Assembly (NCBI GenBank): GCA_964549595.1
Contig: CAZJWK010000022.1
Location: 1 to 32,005 of the forward strand
Length of the DNA: 32,005 nucleotides
Origin: CAZQQN01 sp964549595
GTDB lineage: Bacteria > Bacteroidota > Bacteroidia > CAILMK01 > CAYYUA01
Reading direction: 5' to 3'
Shown here: piece by piece, positions 1 to 8,620 of the stretch
Numbering within the stretch: position 1 is the stretch's first letter
Layout: each line of letters opens with the position of its first letter
Notes under the pieces: generated by a model
Database searches by the model: none
What the model was told of the DNA's origin: nothing
The model's input: the letters and a program-made list of their open reading frames with translations, nothing else
Program-made: the position numbers and the translations under genes

Positions 1-213
1 ACGGGTATGAAACCCGTGGCTTGGGAGCTTCCCTAAATCTTAAATTTTATACCTGTATTTACCTAACCAAGCTTGACTTGGGTTAGTGGGAGATTTTTGT
101 GGAAAAGCCATTCAAACGCATAAATCTTAGGCTTAGGAGCAGTGCCGGCAAAAATTTCATTTTTTGATTTCCCAAATTTTTTATTTAAATTAGCAAAGCT
201 AATCAAAAAAGCG

Positions 214-672
214 ATGAATATAGGACACCTTAAAAAATTATTCATGGCGGTAATCCTCCTTTCTTTGGGGGGGGTAAGTAACCTTCAAGCCCAGAGTGGC
301 TGCAATGGTCAATGTGATGCGCCCGTTTATTGCGTGACAAACAAAGAGATTGATTGCTCAAGTATTAAAGGAACCATTAAAGTTTATTGCAATGGGAATT
401 TAGAAGATTCTTGCAACTTTGATTTAGGTCCTAGCACCTGTTCTGCTGCACCCACCCAAAAATGTTGTGATTTTCCGGATTGTCAAGATTGTGAGGTAGT
501 TTTGGAAATTGAAGGAACCACTTTCAACCCAGGAGACAACCCAAAATGTATCTCTCATTCTGGAACCTGTCCGGATTTTTTTGTAGGCTATGATGAAATT
601 AACGGCACCTGTTTAAAATACAATCCGGGTTGTAATGATCATTGTGGAACCGGTATTGATTGTTGCAATTGA
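214..672 (+). CDS. Small secreted cysteine-rich protein, function unknown
   Basis: I do not recognise a family. From the ATG at 214 the product is 152 residues and begins with a clear signal peptide: a basic start, a hydrophobic run, and a likely cleavage just after LQAQ. An upstream in-frame ATG at 142 would put about 24 residues before this signal, so I prefer 214; ATG 244 is also possible. The mature part of about 126 residues holds 18 cysteines, including two CC pairs (KCCD and the C-terminal DCCN) and several CxxC/CxxxC spacings. That points to a disulfide-stapled extracytoplasmic protein. It has no T9SS sorting domain and no membrane helix. The next gene follows after 44 bases in the same direction, so the two may be co-transcribed. 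The DNA is AT-rich, like the first half of that neighbour. The gene is fairly sure; its role is unknown. Confidence 0.7.
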   Translation: MNIGHLKKLFMAVILLSLGGVSNLQAQSGCNGQCDAPVYCVTNKEIDCSSIKGTIKVYCNGNLEDSCNFDLGPSTCSAAPTQKCCDFPDCQDCEVVLEIEGTTFNPGDNPKCISHSGTCPDFFVGYDEINGTCLKYNPGCNDHCGTGIDCCN

Positions 673-716
673 AGTTACCCCTCTTAAGATCCTCTCAGTA
701 ACGTAACTAAGTATCA

Positions 717-2690
717 ATGAGTAAATCAACTTGCTTTTTAATTGCTTTATTAGGAGTGTCCTGTATTTTATCAGCCCAATGCCGTTGGGACAGTGTAACC
801 CGTTTTCAATTTGACAATCCTTTGAAAAATGGAATTAAAGTGGCTTTTTCCCTTAAGGGAAAACTTTACCTGGGGGTAAGTGATACTTTAAACAATTTTT
901 ACCGGTACGATATCAAAAAAGACTCTCTGGTTCCTAAAGCCGATATTCCTGGAAAATATCCAACGAATGGGGTTTTGGACACCTTAAATGGGAAAGCTTA
1001 CTTAATCAGATCCGTAACAATAAATGGTAATCATAAAGGTGCTTTAGCTTATGATCCTAAATTGGATACGTGGTCTAAAAAAGCAATTTACCCAGGCTCT
1101 GATTTAGGTGCTGGTTGTGGTTGTAGTTTTGATGGTAAAATGTATTTTGGATTGAATAGCGGTAATAAATCCTGGTGGTCTTATGATCCTATTAAAGATA
1201 CATTTATTAAAAAGGATAATTTCCCTGATAATCAAAGTAGAGCTCTTGTTAATTGCATAGTAGTTAACGACCGTTTTTTCATTTTAGGAGGACAAAAGGA
1301 TGATTTAACTGAAGCAAAAGACATCTGGGAATACTTACCTCAAGCAGATACTTTTGAAAAAGTTTTAGAATATCATGAACCGACAAGAGGAGCCTCTTTT
1401 GTCCTGGGAGGAAAAGTTTATATTTTCCAGGATCCGATTTTACAGTTTAATCCGGGCTCAGAAGAAATTACAGCCTATGAAAAAATGCCCTTAGGAATTA
1501 TTACGCCTAATTTGGGTTTAACTTTTGATAGTAAGGGATATTTTTTTGCGTTAAATGAAATTTATTCCTACGATCCCAATCTACCCAAACCCTCAATGAA
1601 ATTAAAGGATACATCCTTATGCCGCCGTGATTCCATTCAACTGGATGCCGGTAATCCAAAGGCTTCTCATCAATGGAGTACAGGCGATACCACGCAAACC
1701 ATAACCGTGCGTGAGTATGGGCGGTATTCGGTGACGGTTACGGATTCAAACAATTGCCAGGCTTCCGATACGGCCCATATTAGCAGCATTGTGGACCTGC
1801 AGCGGGATACCGGCCTTTGTTATGGCGATACCCTGACCCTGAATGCCGGCAATCCGGGAGCCAAATACGATTGGAATACCAATGCCACCTCCAGGACTAT
1901 TGAAGTGGTTGACAGCGGTCAATATTACGTAGAAGTGGATGACGGTGGCTGCCTGGGAAGTGATACCATTAATGTAGATACCCATACCAACCCAAGGGTT
2001 GATTTGGGGAGGGATACTTCCTTTTGTGAGGGTAAGAGCCTTGTTTTGCGTACAGATTACCCCCGGGCGGATCATTACTGGCAGGACACTGTTCAAAATT
2101 CTACCTATAGGGTTAACACGCCCGGTATTTATCATGTCCTGGTGATTGATCAGCATGGTTGCAGTGGCCGTGATAGCGTCCGGGTAAGCAGCCGTCCTTC
2201 CCCTGCCAAGCCTGAGGTCGAACGCATTGCTGAAGACAGCCTGCGGAGCAGTTTATCGGGAGAAAGGTATATCTGGTACCTGGATGGGGGTAGGCTTGGT
2301 AAAGAAAAGCAAATGATCCGGATTAAAGATACAGGCGATTATAGGGTGGCGGTAGTGGCTCAAAACGGGTGTTTATCTCCCCTTTCAGATGCTAAAACCA
2401 TTAATACGCTTGATACCGGGAGCAGCGGTATTAAAGACATTTGGAATGAAACTGTACGGCTATACCCCATTCCCGCCCGTGAAAAATTGGTAGTGAAGCT
2501 AAACAATCGCAATTTTAAAGCGGAAAAGTTGATTTTGCTGAACCTGAAAGGTCAGGTAATGCGGGAACGGATTGTGAGAAGTAAAGACAAAGCCATTCAT
2601 TTGTCAACGGGTCAATTCCCCTCAGGTGTCTATGAGCTTAAGGTTGTTGGCCGGAAAAGTACGAAAGTTAGCAAGGTTTTGTTACGGTAG
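717..2690 (+). CDS. Secreted Kelch-like / Ig-like repeat protein with T9SS sorting domain
   Basis: The 657-residue protein starts with a signal peptide (residues 1-20; the Cys after SAQ does not fit a lipobox). Residues about 25-290 have Kelch-like beta-propeller blades (repeated GKxY, YDPxxDxW, LGGKVYIF). Residues about 297-500 hold three repeats starting with a conserved DTSLC/DTGLC/DTSFC motif (Cys 302, 368, 437, period 66-69), each about one Ig/PKD-like beta-sandwich. Residues 580-657 are a type A T9SS sorting domain (YPIPA, then LKGQV, then SGVYELKV). The family context predicts export by T9SS and attachment to the cell surface or release. Ligand and role are unknown; adhesion or glycan binding is a guess. 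Oddity: DNA for the Kelch half is about 30-45 % GC in sampled lines, while that for the repeats and sorting domain is about 50-68 %. Confidence 0.85.
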   Translation: MSKSTCFLIALLGVSCILSAQCRWDSVTRFQFDNPLKNGIKVAFSLKGKLYLGVSDTLNNFYRYDIKKDSLVPKADIPGKYPTNGVLDTLNGKAYLIRSVTINGNHKGALAYDPKLDTWSKKAIYPGSDLGAGCGCSFDGKMYFGLNSGNKSWWSYDPIKDTFIKKDNFPDNQSRALVNCIVVNDRFFILGGQKDDLTEAKDIWEYLPQADTFEKVLEYHEPTRGASFVLGGKVYIFQDPILQFNPGSEEITAYEKMPLGIITPNLGLTFDSKGYFFALNEIYSYDPNLPKPSMKLKDTSLCRRDSIQLDAGNPKASHQWSTGDTTQTITVREYGRYSVTVTDSNNCQASDTAHISSIVDLQRDTGLCYGDTLTLNAGNPGAKYDWNTNATSRTIEVVDSGQYYVEVDDGGCLGSDTINVDTHTNPRVDLGRDTSFCEGKSLVLRTDYPRADHYWQDTVQNSTYRVNTPGIYHVLVIDQHGCSGRDSVRVSSRPSPAKPEVERIAEDSLRSSLSGERYIWYLDGGRLGKEKQMIRIKDTGDYRVAVVAQNGCLSPLSDAKTINTLDTGSSGIKDIWNETVRLYPIPAREKLVVKLNNRNFKAEKLILLNLKGQVMRERIVRSKDKAIHLSTGQFPSGVYELKVVGRKSTKVSKVLLR

Positions 2691-2691
2691 G

Positions 2692-2788
2692 AGATTAGTG
2701 CTATCGTTAATTCTGCGCCCGGAGCCGGGGACTCAAAACCACGGTTTTGAGCTTGTTCCGGGCAATGCTGCTTCCCATCGTCTAATCT
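2692..2788. repeat. Nested inverted repeat between genes
   Basis: Three nested pairs of complementary arms fill the gap: AGATTAG (2692-2698) with CTAATCT (2782-2788); CCCGGA (2718-2723) with TCCGGG (2757-2762); and CTCAAAACC (2732-2740) with GGTTTTGAG (2743-2751). The inner stem is 9 bp with a 2-base centre. No T-run follows, so it is a poor intrinsic terminator. It could be a palindromic dispersed repeat or an RNA structure in the mRNA between the flanking genes. Confidence 0.6.
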
Positions 2789-2794
2789 TGGTTT

Positions 2795-3439
2795 ATGATC
2801 ATCAGAAAAGCATCGTTTTTTTTAAAAATTGGTCTGGTCCCGTTTTTCATTTTGCTGCTCCTACTGGCAGCCTGCATTCCCAAAGAAATTACCGATACAA
2901 CGAACAAAGCCGGTGAATCTGACAGCATACGGTTTTTCGTGGTTAACCATGGTTACCATTTGAGCTTTGTGATCCCTACGAAAACTCCAATACATGACTG
3001 GCGGGGTCAATGGGACCAATTAAATACGGGAAAATACATGGAATTGGCATGGGGAGATTCCGGCTATTACCAGCATGGGGGCTTGATGAATGGGGCCAAA
3101 GCTTTAATTTGGCCCACAAATTCCGTTATTCATGTAGCAAAAGTGGATGGAAAACCTGCTAAATATTTTCCGAATAGTACCTTATACTTCAAAAAAGTGT
3201 GTTCGGCCGAATTTGAGCAATTGTTAACCTTTATCGAAAAAAGCTTTGCAAGAGACCAAGACGGAAGTTACATTTATTTGGATGAAGGGCTGTATGGCAC
3301 TTCGGGTTTTTACCGGGCAAACCCTTCTTACCATTTGATTTACAATTGCAACAACTGGGTTAATGAGGGCCTTTACCGTGCCAGCCTCAAAACCCCGCTT
3401 TGGGGTGGTATGGCGTGGTTGGTCGGTTGGTACCTTTAG
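2795..3439 (+). CDS. DUF2459 (TIGR02117-like) lipoprotein
   Basis: This 214-residue protein begins with a hydrophobic signal ending in a lipobox (LLAAC, Cys27), so it is probably a lipoprotein exposed to the periplasm or outer membrane. The rest matches the DUF2459/TIGR02117 pattern as I know it: FVVNHGYHLSFVIP near residue 48, ELAWGDSGYY, ALIWPTNSVIHV, then a YHLIYNCNNWVNEGL motif near the C-terminus. The His and the Asn-Cys-Asn-x-Trp segment are the conserved family signature. The biochemical role is not established. Length is normal for the family. It follows the nested inverted repeat and ends only 10 bases from the convergent Lon-like gene. Family assignment is good; function is unknown. 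Confidence 0.82.
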   Translation: MIIRKASFFLKIGLVPFFILLLLLAACIPKEITDTTNKAGESDSIRFFVVNHGYHLSFVIPTKTPIHDWRGQWDQLNTGKYMELAWGDSGYYQHGGLMNGAKALIWPTNSVIHVAKVDGKPAKYFPNSTLYFKKVCSAEFEQLLTFIEKSFARDQDGSYIYLDEGLYGTSGFYRANPSYHLIYNCNNWVNEGLYRASLKTPLWGGMAWLVGWYL

Positions 3440-3449
3440 CAGGTTTGGT

Positions 3450-5858
3450 TTAATGGTCCGCTTCGTCTGATTCGTTCTGTTTTTTATACTTTTTATGAAA
3501 TGTTTGTAGCTGCTCTACCATGGTCCGGTTAAAAGTGCCTTCGGGGTATTCTCCGTTTTTGTCCGGTTCTCCCGGGTTTTTACCGGTAAGGATGCTGAAG
3601 CCTTCATCGATGTGATTAATGGCCCAAATGTGAAAATTTCCTTTTTTCGCCTCTTCTATTACTTCTTCTTTCAGCATTAGGTTCTTGACATTTGAAGCAG
3701 GGATTAAAACCCCTTGGTCACCCGATAAGCCATCTTGTTTGCACACTTCGAAAAAACCTTCAATTTTTTCATTCACACCGCCAATGGCCTGAATTTCTCC
3801 TTTTTGGTTCATAGACCCTGTAACGGCAATATTTTGTTTCAATGGTAATCCGGAAATTTCTGACATAGCCACATAAGCTTCTGCACTTGAAGCACTGTCA
3901 CCGTCCACACCCGAGTAATTCTGTTCAAAAACCAACCGAATCGAAAGGTTCATGGGTTGCTCGATTCCGTATTTTTCCGTCAAATAGCCGGAAAGGATCA
4001 GTACACCTTTCGTATGAATCGGACCCCCCATTTTGGCCTCCCTCTCAATGTCCAGGATATTTCCTTTACCCAGCCCTATACTGGCGGTGATTTTATTGGG
4101 GCGGCCAAAGGTAATGTCCCCAAGGTCCAGTACTGCCAAACCGTTAAGTTCACCCGTTTTTTCACCTTTCACGTCAATTATTACGGTACCTTCCTGTATC
4201 ATTTCCTGGAGTTTTTCCTGGATAAGGTTGGAGCGGTAAAGTTTCTCCTCAATGGCTTTTTTAATTTCTTTTTCGGTGATTTTGCTGTTGCCATTTTGTT
4301 CCGTGTAGTAGTTGGCTTCGCTAATGATATCCTGGATCTGGCGAAAACGGGTAGACAATTTATCCTGATGGCCCGCTAAGCGCGATGCATGTTCCACCAT
4401 TTTTCGCAGGCCTGATTGATCGATGTGGTGAAGGGGCTCGGTTTCCTGGCATACCATGCAAATAAAGCCCAGAAAATCATTGACATTTTGGTTGTTACGA
4501 TCCATCTGGGAATCAAAATCAGATTTTACCTTGAACAGCCTACGGAAATCATCAACCATGTTGTAAAGGAGCTGATATTGCATAGGTTGCCCTATCAGGA
4601 TCACTTTGATATCCAGCGGAATGGCTTCCGGCCTTAAACTTTTGGTAGCCATGAAACCTAATTTTTCAGTGGCGTCTTCAATAGTGATTGTTTCATTTTT
4701 CAGGGCATGGATCAGGCTTTCCCAGGACAACATGTGCCGCATCAGGTCTACAATGGGAATAATGATGTATCCGCCATTAGCCTGGTGTATAGAACCCTGC
4801 CTGATAAGGGTAAAATCGGTTTCCATAGCACCGAAACTGGATTCCTTTTCGATTTTTCCGAAAAGGTTATTGTAGGTAGGGTTGTGCTCCATGATTACCG
4901 GTGCACCTTCTAAATTCTTATTATCCACCAAAACATTCACCCGGAATTGCTTCATGAAACGCTCTACCTGTAAGGCATAGTAGGGATCCTGGGCTTGTTG
5001 TTGATTATTCCCTTTACGGAAAAAATTCAGATTAGCCAGGATTTCCTCCAAAACCTCATCCAAATATTTTTGAACCCGGTCCAGATTTTCGTATTGATCT
5101 TTCAATTCATCAAACATAGGCTCAATGTGATACCTTGCCACTTCCTGATCCAAATCCTGGATTTCCTGGGTAAGTTGGCGCTCCAGCTTCTGTATCTTTC
5201 GGACCGTGTCTTTCAGGTTTTGCTGAATTTCTTTGCCTTTCTCCTCAATGGCTTTTCGTTGTTCTTCGCTTAGTTGGTTATATTCCTGGCCCTGTATAGG
5301 CTTACCCTGGTCATTAATGGGCACTGTTTCAAAACCTTTGGGAGACTGTTGGATGGCAAAATTATTTCGCTGGGCATATTCACTCACCTGCCGGAATAAC
5401 TGATCTTTTTCTTCCTGATAACGTTGGGTGATCTCATCTTTTTTGTTGGCATATTCATCACTGTCAAATGCCTCAGCAATTTTATCCGAAACATTTTCCA
5501 TTAATGCTTTCATACTTTGCTGGAAAACCTTCGCCTGGCCTGGGGGAAATTTGATAGCGTTAGGACAGTAAGTATCCTTAAAATTGTTGACGTAAACCCA
5601 ATCATAAGGGGAATCTTTTTCTTTGGCTATTTGGTTAATAAACCGGTTGGCTGCTGACGTTTTGCCAGTCCCATCCTCACCTGAAATAAAGATGTTGAAT
5701 CCTTGTCCTTTTATGCCTAAGCCGAATTGCAAGGCTTTGACAGCACGATCCTGGCCAATAATGGTTGATATGGGACTTAATTCTTCACTGGATTGACAAT
5801 CGACTTCTTCTACCTGGGCTTCTTTTCGAAGTTTTTCAATTGCTAAAGGCTCTTGCAT
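3450..5858 (-). CDS. Lon-like ATP-dependent protease (AAA_32 + Lon proteolytic domain)
   Basis: An 802-residue S16-family protease, the usual size for the group that combines an AAA_32 domain with a C-terminal Lon protease domain. Walker A is GEDGTGKT at residues 60-67. A long charged, probably coiled-coil segment (about 130-285) is inserted in the AAA part. The family motif around AMETDFTLIRQGSIHQANGG follows. The proteolytic domain has the catalytic Ser655 in GDSAS and Lys698 in GGVNEKIEG; the 43-residue Ser-Lys spacing matches E. coli Lon. It should degrade misfolded or regulatory cytoplasmic proteins using ATP. There is no substrate-binding N domain as in LonA. The ATG start is preceded by a perfect -7 motif at 5893-5900. 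It heads downstream of mutS2 on the same strand but with a 251-base gap, so it probably has its own promoter. Confidence 0.93.
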   Translation of the reverse strand: MQEPLAIEKLRKEAQVEEVDCQSSEELSPISTIIGQDRAVKALQFGLGIKGQGFNIFISGEDGTGKTSAANRFINQIAKEKDSPYDWVYVNNFKDTYCPNAIKFPPGQAKVFQQSMKALMENVSDKIAEAFDSDEYANKKDEITQRYQEEKDQLFRQVSEYAQRNNFAIQQSPKGFETVPINDQGKPIQGQEYNQLSEEQRKAIEEKGKEIQQNLKDTVRKIQKLERQLTQEIQDLDQEVARYHIEPMFDELKDQYENLDRVQKYLDEVLEEILANLNFFRKGNNQQQAQDPYYALQVERFMKQFRVNVLVDNKNLEGAPVIMEHNPTYNNLFGKIEKESSFGAMETDFTLIRQGSIHQANGGYIIIPIVDLMRHMLSWESLIHALKNETITIEDATEKLGFMATKSLRPEAIPLDIKVILIGQPMQYQLLYNMVDDFRRLFKVKSDFDSQMDRNNQNVNDFLGFICMVCQETEPLHHIDQSGLRKMVEHASRLAGHQDKLSTRFRQIQDIISEANYYTEQNGNSKITEKEIKKAIEEKLYRSNLIQEKLQEMIQEGTVIIDVKGEKTGELNGLAVLDLGDITFGRPNKITASIGLGKGNILDIEREAKMGGPIHTKGVLILSGYLTEKYGIEQPMNLSIRLVFEQNYSGVDGDSASSAEAYVAMSEISGLPLKQNIAVTGSMNQKGEIQAIGGVNEKIEGFFEVCKQDGLSGDQGVLIPASNVKNLMLKEEVIEEAKKGNFHIWAINHIDEGFSILTGKNPGEPDKNGEYPEGTFNRTMVEQLQTFHKKYKKQNESDEADH

Positions 5859-5892
5859 AATGAATATTTTGGAAGGGTTTTTCAGTGTCCGA

Positions 5893-5900
5893 CAAAGGTA
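5893..5900 (-). promoter_or_regulatory. Candidate Bacteroidota -7 promoter element for the Lon-like gene
   Basis: Read on the minus strand the site is TACCTTTG, a perfect match to the Bacteroidota -7 consensus TAnnTTTG, about 35 bases before the start codon. About 20 bases further upstream lies TTTC, only a partial match to the -33 TTTG element. Candidate only. Confidence 0.5.
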
Positions 5901-6056
5901 AAGGTTAGATAGGCTTTTCTGAAACTTTCAATCGATGATTCATTACTTATGTAGCTTTGAAAGAAGTCCTTCCATCAATGATTTATCTTATTGACCATCA
6001 ATTTTCTATTTTTCCCTAATTTTCTATCGAAAAAAGCCTTTGGTCAATGTTGAAAC

Positions 6057-6086
6057 CAGGGGTTCCCTGCGCTTACGCTTAAGATG
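6057..6086. repeat. Short palindrome and possible dispersed repeat in the Lon-mutS2 gap
   Basis: CAGGG (6057-6061), a GTT loop and CCCTG (6065-6069) form a small hairpin. It runs into TGCGCTTACGCTTAAGATGA, which resembles the 'CTGCGCTCGGAATGAC' type of intergenic repeat common in bacterial genomes. Only one copy is visible here, so its repeat nature is unproven. The rest of the 251-base gap (5859-6109) shows only AT-rich sequence and the promoter motif. Confidence 0.3.
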
Positions 6087-6109
6087 ACTACCTAAAAAAT
6101 GACAGGAGA

Positions 6110-8512
6110 TCAACCAATTTCAATCAGGGTAACCCCGTCACCCCCTTGTTCCGGGTAATCGCTGTAAAAATTTTTTACGAAGTCGAATTCCTTAAGCTTT
6201 TTACGAATGGCTTGACGAAGTACGCCATCCCCTTTTCCATGAAGGATCTTTAGTTGACTTTCGTTCAGGAGAACAGCCTTGTCAAGCCAGGTTTCGACTA
6301 CACGAAGGGCATCATTCTTACTTTTTCCCCGTACATCAATAGTAGGCTTGAAGGCACCGGCTTTTTCCTGCCAGTTGAAATTGTGTTGGCTTTTTTTACC
6401 CTCCGAACGGGAGGCCGTGGTCTTTTGCAGTTCTTTAATTTGGGTTTCTGTTTTTAGGTTATCAAAGATAACCAGCGCTTTTTTCCCTTTTATTTCCTGG
6501 ACTACGCCGGTTTGTTTACCACCTTTTAGCTTCACATGGCTCCCGGCTTCAATGACATCCTGTTCTGTTTGAACGGTTTCTTCCTGGCCGTGAATTTTTT
6601 CCTGTAGGGTATCAACATCCTTTTGCAGGTGTTTACGTTGTTGCTGAAGCTTTTTACTAATTTCCTTTCGTTTCTCTTCCTTTTCTGCTTTTTCACTTTC
6701 TTTCCAGTCTTTAACCAGGTTTTCAAATTGACGGTTAAGCTGATTCAGGTAATCCAGGGCACTTTGCTTGCTTTCGAGCAAATATTGCTTTTGGCTTTGC
6801 TCCAGTTTATGGGATAATTGCTTTTGTTTTTTGAGGGTTTCATCCAGTTGTTTTTGCTTTCGGTGAAGTTGTTGATCCTTCTCCCAGGTCGCTTGCTTGG
6901 ATTTTTCCAGCTCCCCTAACAATTCGTCAAGTTCCTGGTATTCTTTTTTGACTTTTTGTTGTGCTAATTCAATGACCTCCTGCTTAAAGCCAATATTGCG
7001 GGCTACTTCAAAAGAATAAGAGCTGCCCGGTACCCCTACAGCCAATTGATAAGTTGGCGCAAGGTTTTCTTTATCAAAGACCATCGAGCCATTTTCCAGT
7101 CTTTCTTGTTCAGTGGCAAATAGCTTAAGGTTGGTGTAGTGAGTGGTGACTATGCCAAAAGCCCCAAGCTTGTTAAGGTATTCCAGAATGGCTTCAGCAA
7201 TGGGGCCTCCCAATTCCGGATCGGTGCCTGTACCAAGCTCATCCACTAAGAATAGGGTTCGGTCATTGGCATTCTCCGTGAAATAATGCATGTTACTAAG
7301 GTGAGAGCTATAAGTACTTAAGTCGTTTTCGATGGATTGGTCATCCCCAATGTCCACAAAGATTTTATCGAAAACACCGACCTGGGCGCTTGATTTAGCG
7401 GGAATGAGTAAGCCGGCCTGTACCATCATTTGCAGCAAACCAACGGTTTTCATAGCGACCGATTTACCTCCGGCATTAGGGCCGCTTATCACCAAAATCC
7501 CCTTTTGGTCTGTCAAAGAGAAGGATAAGGGCACTGTATACTGATTATTGGCTTTATGGTGAAGGTAAAGTAAGGGGTGTAAAGCATCTTCTAAATGGAG
7601 CTCCGGCCTGGAAATAATAGTGGGCTGAACGGCATTGAGTTTTCCGGCCAATAAAGCTTTGGCCCGGATAAAATCCATTTTGGCAAGCAAAGTTTGATAT
7701 TGAGCTATGTGATCGGTAAAGGGGCGGATTTTTTCCGTCAATTCGCGAAGTATACGGTGAATCTCCCGCTTCTCTTCTTGCTTCAGCTCAAAAATCTCAT
7801 TGGTAATGTCTGAAGTTTCTTTGGGCTCAATAAAAAGGGTTTTACCCGTTGATGACTCGTCATGGATGATCCCTTTAACCTGCTTTTTATGCATTGAGGA
7901 AACGGCTAAGACTCGCCTGCCATGCCGTATACTCTCGCCTTCTTCGCTAAGCAAGCCTTTATCCCTGGCTTGTTTGAGGATTTGCTGGAATTTTTGATCA
8001 AGCTCCCCTTCCTTGGATGAAATAGATTTTCGGATATCCCTTAGATACCTACTGACACCGGATTTGATTTCACCTTCCTTGTCCAGGACTTGCTCGATCT
8101 CTTCTTTAATGGATTTTTCATAACCTACTTGATCAACCAAATTCTCCAGTTCCGGATAAGCTCCCTTTTCCTTGGTAAAAAAATCAAAAAGGGTGTGAAC
8201 TGTTTGGGTAACCAGCCCTATTCTAAAAAGTGCTTCTGTGGAAAGAACCGAATTCGGAATTTCAAGCATTTCCAATGCTTCATCCAGGCTGTAATAATGA
8301 TCTGTGGGAAAGTTTTCCTTCTTTTCCAAAATTTCGGTGAACTCAGTGGTTTGGTTAAGCCGCTGTTGAATTGTTTCGGGATTATCCGAAAATTCTAATG
8401 CCCTCACCCGCTGTTGGCCTAAAGTACTTAAGCAAAGGGCTTCCAGATGGCTAACTATGGAATCAAAGCCTAATTTTTCGTCCGTATTTAATGGATAAAA
8501 ACCAATGCCCAA
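6110..8512 (-). CDS. mutS2: MutS2 ATPase/endonuclease with Smr domain
   Basis: An 800-residue full-length MutS2. The N-terminal core/lever part is followed by the ATPase: Walker A GPNAGGKS (344-351), Walker B LFLVDELGTGTD (Asp424, Glu425), and the THYTNLK segment. Then come a long coiled coil (about 510-640), a KOW-like segment (GSHVKLKGGKQTGVV) and a C-terminal Smr nuclease domain (DVRG at 726-729, LHGKGDG at 757-763). The mismatch-recognition domain of MutS1 is absent, as expected. Family roles are suppression of homologous recombination and, in Bacillus, binding and splitting of collided ribosomes (RqcU). The start appears to be TTG (8510-8512): no ATG lies in frame between it and an upstream stop, and the N-terminus aligns with the usual family start. 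The co-oriented NfeD-like gene ends 108 bases upstream. Confidence 0.95.
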   Translation of the reverse strand: MGIGFYPLNTDEKLGFDSIVSHLEALCLSTLGQQRVRALEFSDNPETIQQRLNQTTEFTEILEKKENFPTDHYYSLDEALEMLEIPNSVLSTEALFRIGLVTQTVHTLFDFFTKEKGAYPELENLVDQVGYEKSIKEEIEQVLDKEGEIKSGVSRYLRDIRKSISSKEGELDQKFQQILKQARDKGLLSEEGESIRHGRRVLAVSSMHKKQVKGIIHDESSTGKTLFIEPKETSDITNEIFELKQEEKREIHRILRELTEKIRPFTDHIAQYQTLLAKMDFIRAKALLAGKLNAVQPTIISRPELHLEDALHPLLYLHHKANNQYTVPLSFSLTDQKGILVISGPNAGGKSVAMKTVGLLQMMVQAGLLIPAKSSAQVGVFDKIFVDIGDDQSIENDLSTYSSHLSNMHYFTENANDRTLFLVDELGTGTDPELGGPIAEAILEYLNKLGAFGIVTTHYTNLKLFATEQERLENGSMVFDKENLAPTYQLAVGVPGSSYSFEVARNIGFKQEVIELAQQKVKKEYQELDELLGELEKSKQATWEKDQQLHRKQKQLDETLKKQKQLSHKLEQSQKQYLLESKQSALDYLNQLNRQFENLVKDWKESEKAEKEEKRKEISKKLQQQRKHLQKDVDTLQEKIHGQEETVQTEQDVIEAGSHVKLKGGKQTGVVQEIKGKKALVIFDNLKTETQIKELQKTTASRSEGKKSQHNFNWQEKAGAFKPTIDVRGKSKNDALRVVETWLDKAVLLNESQLKILHGKGDGVLRQAIRKKLKEFDFVKNFYSDYPEQGGDGVTLIEIG

Positions 8513-8620
8513 TTTTGATGATATTTTTGTTTTAAATAATGGCTATGAGGCTTTTTGGGTTTCTTACTTATTGGCGCTCAAAAGGCCAAAATGGGTGGGT
8601 ATTCAGCAGGGCACAGGTAT

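Noticed and set aside
1..36. Possible tail of an upstream gene (frame ending TAA at 34-36) and a hairpin ACGGGT-ATGAA-ACCCGT at 1-17
   Set aside because: Only 11 codons are visible, none recognisable, and another frame stays open longer. It could equally be part of a repeat, so no gene is called.
142..213. Upstream ATG extending the cysteine-rich protein by 24 residues
   Set aside because: It would put about 24 residues, including another hydrophobic stretch, ahead of a well-formed signal peptide; the start at 214 fits export better.
63..245. 60-codon minus-strand reading frame
   Set aside because: It overlaps the signal peptide of the cysteine-rich gene, has no recognisable features and no promoter.
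2626..2916. 96-codon plus-strand frame spanning the palindrome
   Set aside because: It overlaps the ends of two well-supported genes in another frame, and its composition reflects the repeat rather than a protein.
3887..5273. Several plus-strand reading frames opposite the Lon-like gene
   Set aside because: They are antisense to a strongly supported protease gene with intact catalytic motifs and show no protein-like features.
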